Shown: piece after piece, positions 1 through 5,621 of the stretch
Layout: the number at the start of each line of letters is the position of its first letter
How positions within the stretch are numbered: the first letter of the stretch is position 1
NCBI GenBank assembly: GCA_030526445.1
Contig: JAUNCV010000086.1
Span: 1-8,398, forward strand
Direction: 5' to 3'
From: Bacteroidales bacterium
GTDB taxonomy: Bacteria > Bacteroidota > Bacteroidia > Bacteroidales > UBA3663
DNA length: 8,398 nt
The notes under the pieces: generated by a model
The model's database searches: none
Told to the model about the DNA's origin: nothing
Seen by the model: only the letters and a program-made list of their open reading frames with translations
Made by a program: the position numbers and the translations under genes

Positions 1-524
1 ATCATAGAGCCAGCTATGAGGCCGAAGGTGGCTGCTGCCATAGAGAGGGTGCCTGCGCCGCTGAGTCCCATGCCTTCGAGCACCGAAGCGAAGCCGCCGG
101 CAGTGCCGTGTCCACCGGTCATCGACACGCTGCCTGTGGCTATGCCAATGAGGGGGTCGATGCCAAGCATCCTGGTAATGGCTACCGGCATGGCATTCTG
201 TAGCACAACAATGACCACCAGCAGTAGGAGCATGATGAGCAGCAGACGTCCGCCTTGTCGCAGCACTTTCACGTCGCTCTGGAAGCCGACGCTGGTGAAG
301 AAGGCGAGCATGAAGATGTCTTTGAGTGTGCCGTCGAAACTGACTTCGATGCCTCCCCAGGCATAGAGTGCCAGAGTAAACAGGGAGAATAGGATGCCGC
401 CACTTACCGGCGATGGCACGCAAAAACGCTGGAGCAACTTCACCTTGCGGGTGAGGAACATACCAGCCAGCAAAGCCAAGGCGCCGGCACCGGCCGTCTG
501 TATCATGTCAAGATTCGTTGTCAT
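1..524 (-). CDS. gltS: Sodium/glutamate symporter GltS, N-terminal part (runs off the left edge)
   Basis: Inner-membrane carrier of the ESS family that imports glutamate with sodium. The first 174 codons are present, about 43% of the usual roughly 400 residues; the gene continues beyond base 1. Reading the minus strand from the ATG at 524 gives a hydrophobic protein with no stop. Its landmarks match E. coli GltS from memory: PSPVSGG at residues 37-43, the stretch LKDIFMLAFF near 68-76, a run of aliphatic residues at 95-108 followed by QNAMP, GIDPLIGI at 121-128, and the conserved loop TGGHGT at 136-141. The ATG follows a decayed region with no clear promoter. The TGA of an upstream open frame overlaps it as ATGA, so it is probably read as the last gene of the minus-strand operon. 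No internal damage is seen in the visible part. Family assignment is firm; transport specificity is inferred from the family. Confidence 0.93.
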   Translation of the reverse strand, partial: MTTNLDMIQTAGAGALALLAGMFLTRKVKLLQRFCVPSPVSGGILFSLFTLALYAWGGIEVSFDGTLKDIFMLAFFTSVGFQSDVKVLRQGGRLLLIMLLLLVVIVVLQNAMPVAITRMLGIDPLIGIATGSVSMTGGHGTAGGFASVLEGMGLSGAGTLSMAAATFGLIAGSM

Positions 525-548
525 GAAATCTGTGTATGAATGTTGATA

Positions 549-662
549 TTATTCAATTCTTTTGGCTCCATGCCCATTCCTCACAATCACGAAGCCTACC
601 GAATAAACGCTTGTAGGTTCGTTATTGGCTGTCTCAAAGTCTATTGTAGCAAAATCTCTCAT
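549..662 (-). pseudogene. N-terminal stub of a DnaQ-like 3'-5' exonuclease
   Basis: An ATG-started frame of 37 codons begins MRDFATIDFETANNEP. This is the typical start of small DEDDh exonucleases related to the DNA polymerase III epsilon subunit; the D-x-E pair (DFE, residues 8-10) would be the first metal-binding motif. The similarity continues to about VIVRNG (residues 25-30), then the frame ends after seven unrelated residues. The second and third exonuclease motifs, and some 130 or more residues, are absent, so no nuclease can be made. Just past the break another frame reads GMGMEPKELNN and ends in a TGA overlapping the gltS ATG; this may be the tail of a different lost gene (low certainty). 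The stub lies between the broken GNAT gene and gltS. The family call is recognition from memory. Confidence 0.6.
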
Positions 663-675
663 TATCGTATTATCT

Positions 676-1006
676 TTATTTAATGTTCTCCTCATACATC
701 AGGTAGTGGCTTTCGTGCATACCTAATTTCTGATAAGTCTTCTGTGCTCGCTCATTGGTCTTGTCAACATAGAGACGAAGCTGGCTGACATTGGATTCCT
801 GGGCAGCTTTGCGAACAGTACCAACCATTGTTCCAGTCGCTCCATTCCATTGTAAGCATAAGGCTGCCTATGCAGGTACCATCTGCCATGGCCACGAAGT
901 ATTTACCCTTTTTCTCATCTTCCACTACGGCACGCACGCCATTCAGTACGGTCTCTTTGTCAAGGACTGTAAATATCTTGATGGCCGAAGGTGAACGGAA
1001 TACATT
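676..1006 (-). pseudogene. GNAT N-acetyltransferase pseudogene lacking its N-terminus and acetyl-CoA loop
   Basis: Directly after the TAG of the upstream GNAT gene, and in the same frame, the minus strand reads LDKETVLNGVRAVVEDE, then ADGTCIGSLM and EWSDWNNGWY. This matches the middle of a common GNAT subfamily. At about 815-820 the reading jumps frame and resumes as VRKAAQESNVSQLRLYVDKT, then NERAQKTYQKLGMHESHYLM, ending at TAA (676-678). Between the two halves the family normally has about 22-24 residues, including the strand and the R/Q-x-x-G-x-G/A loop that holds acetyl-CoA. Those are deleted and the deletion is out of frame. The start codon and first helix are also missing. The gene therefore cannot encode an active enzyme. 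It sits in tandem with an intact GNAT of a different subfamily, so this is not a simple duplication. Confidence 0.85.
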
Positions 1007-1561
1007 CTACTCTTCTTTTAAATCTAACACCAGCAGGTTCCTGCGCTTGCCGGCACGTGTAAACTCCTTGATAATCTTGTACCCAAGGTGCTGCAGTGAG
1101 GTGTTGCTCGCGATGTTGTCAGGGTGAGCCGTGGCCAGCATGTAGCGAATGCCCTGGCGCTTGGCCTCCTCCTTGATGAGCGTGTTCAGGCGCAACATTA
1201 GTCCATTGCCGCGGTATTCGGGCAACACCATACTTTCGCCAATCTCGATGCAAGGATGCTTCAACACCTCCTCCAGTTCCAGATTGACCGCATAGGCCCT
1301 GACATCATGCAGCAAGCTGCTTGTAGCCACCAGCCTTTCGCCCTCAAAGATGCCATACACCACATCCTCGTTCTCGTCCGAGTAAGTATCGTCATACTCC
1401 TCTTCGGTCATCGGGATGAGCCACTTCTTGCTGGGTAAAGCCTCGTAAATCACCTCGCTCATCGCCTCATGCGTGGCACGATCCTCGGGAGTGAGGCAAC
1501 GTAATTCAAGTTCATCGGCCAACCACGAAGGATGAGCCTTTATTGTATTATCTTTCTTCAT
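1007..1561 (-). CDS. GNAT family N-acetyltransferase, 184 aa
   Basis: Predicted cytoplasmic enzyme that transfers acetyl from acetyl-CoA to an amine; the substrate cannot be told from sequence. The fold elements are visible: the central strands around residues 66-83 (VVYGIFEGERLVATS); motif A at about 109-124 with VLPEYRGNGLML, whose RGNGL is the acetyl-CoA pyrophosphate loop; and motif B at about 141-163 with the HPDN-N-S pattern before LGYKI. The length is normal for a single-domain GNAT. The ATG at 1561 shares its A with the TAA of a remnant frame upstream (TAATG), which supports this start and suggests former translational coupling. There is no clear ribosome binding site, as is usual in Bacteroidota. 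It is probably co-transcribed with the MFS and AlkZ-related genes upstream. Intact, with no odd residues seen. Confidence 0.88.
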   Translation of the reverse strand: MKKDNTIKAHPSWLADELELRCLTPEDRATHEAMSEVIYEALPSKKWLIPMTEEEYDDTYSDENEDVVYGIFEGERLVATSSLLHDVRAYAVNLELEEVLKHPCIEIGESMVLPEYRGNGLMLRLNTLIKEEAKRQGIRYMLATAHPDNIASNTSLQHLGYKIIKEFTRAGKRRNLLVLDLKEE

Positions 1562-1638
1562 TATTTATTCAATTTAAGTCCCAACCAATGCGCATATCTG
1601 TCACCAATCGCTTGGCAGCAGTAATAATCGGATTCATC
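1561..1638 (-). pseudogene. Unassigned C-terminal tail ending in TAATG at the GNAT start
   Basis: One frame reads DESDYYCCQAIGDRYAHWLG, then LKLNK and TAA, the last A being the first base of the GNAT ATG. The composition (aromatic, charged, a GDRYAHWLGL-like helix) looks like a real protein end rather than noise, but I cannot name the family. It overlaps the end of the DUF4491 remnant in another frame, so the junction lies near 1630-1640. An alternative is that the DUF4491 frame simply runs on, giving IITAAKRLVTDMRIGWDLN and TGA at 1569-1571. The TAATG overlap favours the first reading. Confidence 0.4.
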
Positions 1639-1770
1639 GGGAACCATCCCTTCTCGACCCTCTCTTTTTGCTCGAAGATCTCGAGGATGCTAACCCTTGA
1701 TGACAATAGGGTGGAAGAGGCCGATCACCAGGAATGTGATGACGGCTATGATCAAACCAGAGTAGTTCAT
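1629..1770 (-). pseudogene. DUF4491 small membrane protein, internally deleted and frameshifted
   Basis: The ATG at 1770 starts MNYSGLIIAVITFLVIGLF followed by HPIVIKG and a TAG at 1690-1692. This is the first transmembrane helix of DUF4491, a Bacteroidota family of about 95-100 residues and unknown function. From about 1691, shifted by one base, the sequence resumes as SILEIFEQKERVEKGWFPMNP, the normal end of the same family. About 40 codons covering the remaining membrane helices are missing. Both conserved ends are thus present while the core is gone, and the frame is broken, so only a 26-residue peptide could be made. It lies six bases after the AlkZ-related gene, as expected for an operon member before decay. 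The family call is from memory. Confidence 0.72.
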
Positions 1771-1775
1771 ATTAT

Positions 1776-2444
1776 TTATCCAATCAATTTCAAAATCTGT
1801 TTATCCGAAGCCTCGGGCAGCACTCGCTTCAAGTGTTCAAAGATACGCTCTAAGGATTCTTCCGGTGTTCGGTCGCATCTGCAAGCCTCCTTGCCATAGA
1901 GTGCTTCTGGCGTATTGAGCAACGACCAGCCCCAGCCGTATTCCTGGTTGTGTTTGTCGTGCGGATAGACAAAATCCTCGGTCACGATGTAGGTGGCCAT
2001 CTCCAGTCGGGTTAGGTAGCCATCGAACTTACTACGCATTCCCTGGCCATGGAAGCCGCAGGCTGCACGCAGTTCTCTGGTAATGAGACTTCCGGTGGTT
2101 CGGAGCGTGTCGAGAATGGTTCCTTCAATCGAATCCTCATCTGGCCAAGGGTACTTGCTTCGGCGATAGTTGCAGAAATCGGCCCACCATTCGGGCGCGA
2201 TGAATCCCGCCTTCTTGTTGAAGAACTTGCCGTACATGCAGGGCATCTCGGTCACGATCTCGCCCTTCCACTTCCAAAGTGGCCAGTCCCAACCGCCATC
2301 GGGCAGCCTCACGTAGCCGCAGTCTTCGTCCACGATAGCGTCAGCCGAGAAACCCTCGATGCCGCTATCGAGCAAAGGCAGGAAGCCAATCTCATGGATC
2401 AACTCCATCAGCCCTGTAGCCGAATATACGTTAGGGAAGTTCAT
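1776..2444 (-). CDS. AlkZ-related winged-helix protein, 222 aa (tentative)
   Basis: Predicted soluble protein. The N-terminal half has a tryptophan-rich stretch (GGWDWPLWKWKGE, residues 50-62) and FFNKKAGFI at 74-82. The region 106-160 looks like a winged helix: a helix with TILDTLRTTGS, a recognition-helix-like ITRELRAACG, then KFDGYLTRLEM and a wing-like TYIVTEDFVY. A second aromatic motif, EYGWGWSLLNTPE, follows at 168-180. I recall this pattern from Bacteroidota proteins labelled AlkZ-related, after the AlkZ/YcaQ DNA glycosylases that unhook interstrand crosslinks. It is much shorter than AlkZ (about 400 aa), and I cannot point to the catalytic Q-x-Q, so glycosylase activity should not be assumed. 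Its ATG overlaps the TGA of the MFS gene as ATGA, so the two are translationally coupled. The frame is intact. Confidence 0.6.
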   Translation of the reverse strand: MNFPNVYSATGLMELIHEIGFLPLLDSGIEGFSADAIVDEDCGYVRLPDGGWDWPLWKWKGEIVTEMPCMYGKFFNKKAGFIAPEWWADFCNYRRSKYPWPDEDSIEGTILDTLRTTGSLITRELRAACGFHGQGMRSKFDGYLTRLEMATYIVTEDFVYPHDKHNQEYGWGWSLLNTPEALYGKEACRCDRTPEESLERIFEHLKRVLPEASDKQILKLIG

Positions 2445-3655
2445 ATTTTCTCTCTGTCATTATTCAATATTTTAATCGTGATAATCATCCCATGGGTCAC
2501 CAGCATTGAGCAAAGAGCCAATACTATGCCTGTAGCTACGGTTCCATTCCATCCAAACAGGCTCCACATCGTGCCAGCCATGAAGGTACCTATCGAACCG
2601 CCTATGAAATAAGTGACCATGTAGATGGTGTTCATACGGCTTGTAGCCTCCGGACAGAGGCGCATCGTGGCACTTTGGTTGCTCAGTTGGATGCATTGCA
2701 TGCCGATGTCGATGATGATTACACCCACGATGAGCCCCGCATAAGTATCGTCCCACAAGCCCATAATCACCCACGAGAGCAGGATGAGCACGGCTCCTAG
2801 ATTGTTGATCCTGTCCACTCCATAGCGGGGAATGTACTTACCCACATTCGATGCCGTCAAGGCTCCTGCCACTCCACATAGGGCTAGCATGCCCACCGTG
2901 TCACTATCGGCAAAGAAAGGCGCTTCCTTCATCCTGAAGGCCAGACAAGCCCACAGACCGAGCATCGAACCGAAGGCAAAGGCCGAACGGATGGAGTAGA
3001 GCATGGAGCGAGGATGAGCCACTATCAGATGCCGGATACTCTTCATCAGCGAGGCAAACGTACCCTTGTAGGTCGATTCCACATTCGGGAAGATTCTCAG
3101 GATGACCATCGCGGCCACGGTCATCGTCAAGGCTGCAATCAGATACATCGAGCGCCATCCCATTTCGTGCCCCACATAACCGCTCACCACACGCGAGGCC
3201 AGAATGCCTACAAGCAACCCCGACAGCACAATGCCTGCCTTTCGCTCCTTCTGTTCGGGCTTGGCATAAAGCAGTACGAAGGGGATGAATATCTGGGGAG
3301 AAACGGAGCAGAAGCCCGTCACGAACGAGGCGCCAAGCAGGAGCGGAGCACTCTGGGCCATGTAGATAGTTGCCAGGGCCAGGACTACTGCCGAAAAACT
3401 TGCCAATATCGTTTTCCTGCGGCTATACAGGTCGCCCAGCGGGATGATGAGCAGCAAGCCCAGCGCATAGCCTATCTGGGTGAACACCGGCATCAGGTTC
3501 ACCTCGAACGTGCTGAGCCCGGTATCTTCGCTGATCTGATTCAGCAAAGGCTGGCAATAGTAGATGTTGGCCACCGAAATGCCTGCCAACACACTCAACG
3601 TCAGTATCAACCACATTGGCAGCCCTTGGTTGGGTCTAAGCATACTGTTATTCAT
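2441..3655 (-). CDS. MFS transporter, 404 aa, drug-efflux-like
   Basis: Inner-membrane carrier of the major facilitator superfamily, of full length and with about twelve hydrophobic segments spread over the whole protein. The first segment has SVLAGISVANIYYCQPLLNQ (residues 21-40), typical of the bacterial 12-helix exporters near the DHA1 group. The loop between helices 2 and 3 carries a motif A form, GDLYSRRKTI at 74-83. A proline/glycine-rich helix around 119-131 and the central basic loop near 195-215 also fit. The substrate is unknown; the group mostly exports drugs or small metabolites. I chose the ATG at 3655, ten bases downstream of the end of a remnant frame; a second ATG at codon 5 is possible. 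The stop overlaps the next gene (ATGA). A Bacteroidota promoter lies about 95-125 bases upstream. Confidence 0.92.
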   Translation of the reverse strand: MNNSMLRPNQGLPMWLILTLSVLAGISVANIYYCQPLLNQISEDTGLSTFEVNLMPVFTQIGYALGLLLIIPLGDLYSRRKTILASFSAVVLALATIYMAQSAPLLLGASFVTGFCSVSPQIFIPFVLLYAKPEQKERKAGIVLSGLLVGILASRVVSGYVGHEMGWRSMYLIAALTMTVAAMVILRIFPNVESTYKGTFASLMKSIRHLIVAHPRSMLYSIRSAFAFGSMLGLWACLAFRMKEAPFFADSDTVGMLALCGVAGALTASNVGKYIPRYGVDRINNLGAVLILLSWVIMGLWDDTYAGLIVGVIIIDIGMQCIQLSNQSATMRLCPEATSRMNTIYMVTYFIGGSIGTFMAGTMWSLFGWNGTVATGIVLALCSMLVTHGMIITIKILNNDREKI

Positions 3656-3662
3656 CTTAATC

Positions 3663-3740
3663 TTAAATCATTATCAACGTTCCCGCCAAAATCAGCAGGT
3701 AGCCTACTATGGTCTTCCAAGTGAATGCTTCGTCAATAAT
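3663..3740 (-). pseudogene. C-terminal helix of a DMT-type transporter, 5'-truncated remnant
   Basis: Upstream of the MFS gene the minus strand reads EAFTWKTIVGYLLILAGTLI, then MI and TAA (3663-3665). This is the usual last helix of small-multidrug/EamA/DUF486-like transporters, which end in a W-x-x-x-VG-x-x-LI-x-AG pattern. Only about 25 codons remain. The upstream end meets promoter-like DNA at about 3740-3750, so the transcript of the MFS gene would begin at or just before this fragment and carry it as a leader. No start codon is available. Assignment to a particular DMT subfamily is uncertain. Confidence 0.5.
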
Positions 3741-3749
3741 ATTCGGGCG

Positions 3750-3779
3750 CAAATATACGCAATAATTCCGAAACTCAAT
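3750..3779 (-). promoter_or_regulatory. Bacteroidota-type promoter for the MFS operon
   Basis: On the minus strand TATATTTG (3757-3750) fits the -7 consensus TAnnTTTG exactly. An ATTG at 3779-3776 lies 18 bases upstream, close to the 19-21 spacing expected for the -33 box. Transcription would start near 3743, immediately at the DMT remnant, about 90 bases before the MFS ATG. Confidence 0.6.
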
Positions 3780-3817
3780 GTTTTTATGTCCGAAATCTCT
3801 TTTTTTGCATTGAAAAT

Positions 3818-3851
3818 CCCCTACAGACTATCATAAGATAGACTGTAAGGG
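3818..3851 (-). terminator. Hairpin, probable terminator of the Nudix-DUF1810 transcript
   Basis: An inverted repeat with arms CCTACAGACTATC (3820-3832) and GATAGACTGTAAGG (3837-3850), loop ATAA, one bulge and one mismatch. It lies about 25 bases after the last remnant stop (TGA, 3876-3874) and before the MFS promoter. The following minus-strand run is only GGGGATTTTC, so the U-tract is weak; it may act as a weak terminator or as 3'-end protection. Confidence 0.5.
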
Positions 3852-3873
3852 CGCAATGGGGTAGTGGCCGAAA

Positions 3874-3957
3874 TCATTTCTTCAGCAAATACGGGATGAA
3901 CTGCTTGCGGTTCGGACTGGTGCGGGCGAAGCTCACATGAATCCAGAAGGTGCTCAC
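3874..3957 (-). pseudogene. Unassigned C-terminal remnant, perhaps a peptidase M15 tail
   Basis: Shifted by one frame from the radical-SAM fragment, the minus strand reads STFWIHVSFARTSPNRKQFI, then PYLLKK and TGA (3876-3874). A WIHVSF ending followed by a basic C-terminus recalls D-Ala-D-Ala carboxypeptidase-like (peptidase M15) lysins, where the H of HVS is the last zinc ligand. With 26 residues this is only a suggestion. The upstream junction with the radical-SAM fragment lies near 3950-3960. It has no start of its own and cannot be a working gene. Confidence 0.35.
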
Positions 3958-4190
3958 ATATCATGTTGGTGCGAAGCTCGTACAGGGTGACCTGTTCCGG
4001 ATTTCTCTTGATGCCGACAGATGCGATGAGCTTGGCATTGGACTGAGTCAGGGTGTCGAAGGTGCCCTCGATGCTAGGTTCAAAGTCGTCTGATAGGTTA
4101 AGCCGTTGTGTGCAGTCCTTGTATGTCTGAAGCAGGAGCCGGAAATTATCATCGCTCAAAGCTGTAGGTGTTCCTCCTCCTATGTCAAAG
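3957..4190 (-). pseudogene. Radical-SAM protein fragment (HemW/ChuW-like), internally deleted
   Basis: The minus strand reads DIGGGTPTALSDDNFRLLLQ, then a stretch with DFEPSIEGTFDTLTQ and KLIASVGIKR, then NPEQVTLYELRTNMIC. IGGGTP followed by a sugar/SAM-binding strand and an E-x-x-x-T-x-D-x-LT segment is characteristic of radical-SAM enzymes of the coproporphyrinogen oxidase/HemW/ChuW type. The N-terminal CxxxCxxC cluster motif is absent, and the expected continuation after GIKR (usually an SxGxQ stretch) is replaced at about 4000-4005 by a later part of the protein. The fragment has no ATG and starts within the DUF1810 3' end, in a different frame. It is therefore a broken piece between two junctions (about 4190 and 3957). 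Subfamily is uncertain. Confidence 0.6.
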
Positions 4191-4820
4191 CCACGAGTAT
4201 GATCTATGAGTTTTATTCTGTGGGCGTTCAAGGCCCTTTGTTGTCTCCGATTCTTCCTTCACTATGGCTAACGTACGCTGACAGCGTTTCCCTTGGTAGA
4301 ACTTTTCAAGTACCTTGTTGAACTTGTCATTAGGTGAAACAAGGTCAAACAGCGTCATGCAGGAGCGAACTTTTATGGCATCGAGTCCTCCAAAAATTCG
4401 TTCTGCAGTATCTTCTTGATTAAGCAACGCATTTGTATTTTCGTACAAACGTGTGGACAATGTTTCATTCTCCATGTATGCCTTGGCTTCAAGAAGAGAG
4501 CTTATACCATACAATCTGGAATTGCCACTTCTACCTAGTCCGGCAATCTGAGGAAAGATATACCATATCCAATGACTGACTTTTCGTCCACTTTTTACTT
4601 CGTTCAATGCAGTATTATACTCATTGAATCTATCTTGTGCCGTAATAAAACGGTCGAGGTTGAATTCTTTCATTTCGTTATTTGTTTTAATCGTCTTTGG
4701 CTGAGGTTGCTCGCTCTTTGGACTTTGAATAGCTTCGGAATGGACATCCTTATGGCCGTTATCAGAAGATGGTTGTTGGATAGCAAACATCTTTTTTATG
4801 AATGATAAAATATTGTTCAT
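4185..4820 (-). CDS. DUF1810 protein with an N-terminal extension and an altered C-terminus
   Basis: Small cytoplasmic protein of unknown function. The DUF1810 domain covers residues 52-187: EFNLDRFITAQ, then SGRKVSHWIWYIFPQIAGLG (77-96), YGISSLLEAKAY, and VRSCMTLFDLVSPNDKFNKV followed by LEKFYQGKRCQRTL. Two things are odd. First, starting at the ATG at 4820 adds about 49 residues before the domain: a short hydrophobic start (NNILSFIKKMFAI) and a polar linker rich in S, P, K and Q. The ATG at 4673 would give the bare domain of 162 residues. Second, the last 20 or so residues come from DNA fused to the radical-SAM fragment, so the native C-terminus is lost, although the core domain is complete. 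It begins 19 bases after the Nudix stop, so it is probably in its operon. The gene is visibly more A+T-rich than the Nudix gene, hinting at a different origin. Confidence 0.82.
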   Translation of the reverse strand: MNNILSFIKKMFAIQQPSSDNGHKDVHSEAIQSPKSEQPQPKTIKTNNEMKEFNLDRFITAQDRFNEYNTALNEVKSGRKVSHWIWYIFPQIAGLGRSGNSRLYGISSLLEAKAYMENETLSTRLYENTNALLNQEDTAERIFGGLDAIKVRSCMTLFDLVSPNDKFNKVLEKFYQGKRCQRTLAIVKEESETTKGLERPQNKTHRSYSWL

Positions 4821-4839
4821 AGAAATAATCAATCTTTAG

Positions 4840-5532
4840 TTAAAATTCTATCTGGAATCCTTTCCTCTTAAACTCGTCGTATTTCTCTTTATTGAAAGAG
4901 TAGAGTAAGGCTTCACGCTTGGGTGTAGGACGGGCAGTCTCGCCGAGTTGGTTGAGCAGTTCGTAGTGTAACATCTTCTTTGAGAAGTTGCGTCGGTCGA
5001 ACTTGACACCCAGGATGGCTTCATAAAGTAACTGCAGATCCTTCATGGTGAACTTCTCCGTGAGCAGCTCAAAGCCGATGGGCTCGAAGTGGATTCGCTC
5101 CCTGAGCTTGCGAGTGGCATCGCGGAGTATGCGATCGTGGTCGAACGCCAACTGTGGCACCTCTTCGATAGGGAACCACTTGGCTCGGGCAGCATCGTCG
5201 CCACCTTGAACAGCCTGTATGCGCACCAGGGCGTAATAGGCTATGGTAATAACACGCTCGCGAGGGTCGCGGTTTGGATCTGTATAGGTATGGAACTGCT
5301 CGATGTATGCTCCATCGAGACCAGTCTCTTCTTTGAGTTCTCTAAGTGCGCCCACCTCGGCACTTTCATCAGGATTGAGGAAACCGCCGGGGAACGCCCA
5401 TCTTCCTTTGAAGGGTTCAATGCCTCTTTCAATGAGCAGAACCTGGAGGCTCTGACCATCGAAACCGAAGATCACACAGTCGGTTGTGACCGATGGATGA
5501 GGATACTTGTAACAATAGTTTGTTTCTGCCAT
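4840..5532 (-). CDS. Nudix hydrolase/winged-helix regulator, NrtR-like, 230 aa
   Basis: Two-domain protein. Residues 10-140 form a Nudix domain, with TTDCVIFGF early on and a complete Nudix box at 50-72: G-x5-E-x7-R-E-L-K-E-E-T-G-L, read from GFLNPDE through RELKEETGL. The C-terminal part (about 158-228) has FTMKDLQLLYEAIL, DRRNFSKKML and a terminal LYSFNKEKYDEF, the winged-helix DNA-binding domain of NrtR-type regulators. Members sense nucleotide-linked ligands (ADP-ribose for NrtR) or sugars (AraR in Bacteroides) and repress NAD or sugar genes. The target here is unknown. The intact box means hydrolysis is possible, unlike in some regulators of the group. I start at the ATG at 5532: the longer reading needs a TTG that lies inside the promoter -7 box. 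Two palindromic sites in front suggest autoregulation. DUF1810 follows 19 bases later. Confidence 0.88.
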   Translation of the reverse strand: MAETNYCYKYPHPSVTTDCVIFGFDGQSLQVLLIERGIEPFKGRWAFPGGFLNPDESAEVGALRELKEETGLDGAYIEQFHTYTDPNRDPRERVITIAYYALVRIQAVQGGDDAARAKWFPIEEVPQLAFDHDRILRDATRKLRERIHFEPIGFELLTEKFTMKDLQLLYEAILGVKFDRRNFSKKMLHYELLNQLGETARPTPKREALLYSFNKEKYDEFKRKGFQIEF

Positions 5533-5544
5533 AATGTTGTCTGT

Positions 5545-5567
5545 GTAAGATTTACGCCGCAAAGGTA
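5545..5567 (-). promoter_or_regulatory. Proximal promoter and putative operator of the Nudix regulator
   Basis: On the minus strand TACCTTTG (5567-5560) fits the -7 consensus TAnnTTTG. It is followed directly by the palindrome GTAA-N3-TTAC (5555-5545), which would cover the transcription start and lies 13 bases before the ATG. A repressor bound here would block initiation. The -33 box is poor (TTTA at the right distance). Confidence 0.6.
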
Positions 5568-5599
5568 TAGACTTTATTTCGAATCTCTAAATAAAATGC

Positions 5600-5621
5600 G
5601 TAATATTTACACCGCAAAGGT
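5600..5621 (-). repeat. Upstream copy of the promoter/operator element (20 of 22 bases the same)
   Basis: A direct repeat of 5545-5566, offset by 55 bases. It contains the same CCTTTGCGG core and the same palindrome form GTAA-N3-TTAC (5600-5610). The base before the core makes its -7 box CACCTTTG, weaker than the proximal copy. It could be a second operator, a second weak promoter, or both. Confidence 0.6.

Noticed and set aside
791..1127. Two plus-strand frames over the broken GNAT region
   Set aside because: They are antisense to the GNAT pseudogene and the end of the intact GNAT, and match nothing recognisable.
3014..3724. A long plus-strand frame of 236 codons
   Set aside because: It is the complement of the MFS gene; its translation is rich in H, Q and R and has no family features.
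3821..4231. A single 136-aa gene on the minus strand
   Set aside because: It needs a TTG start inside DUF1810, lacks the radical-SAM cluster motif, and consists of fragments from more than one gene.
4821..4832. A TTG start of the DUF1810 gene four codons earlier
   Set aside because: The ATG at 4820 is available and nothing supports the TTG.
5533..5562. A start of the Nudix gene ten codons earlier
   Set aside because: It is a TTG that forms part of the -7 box TACCTTTG; the ATG at 5532 fits the family start.
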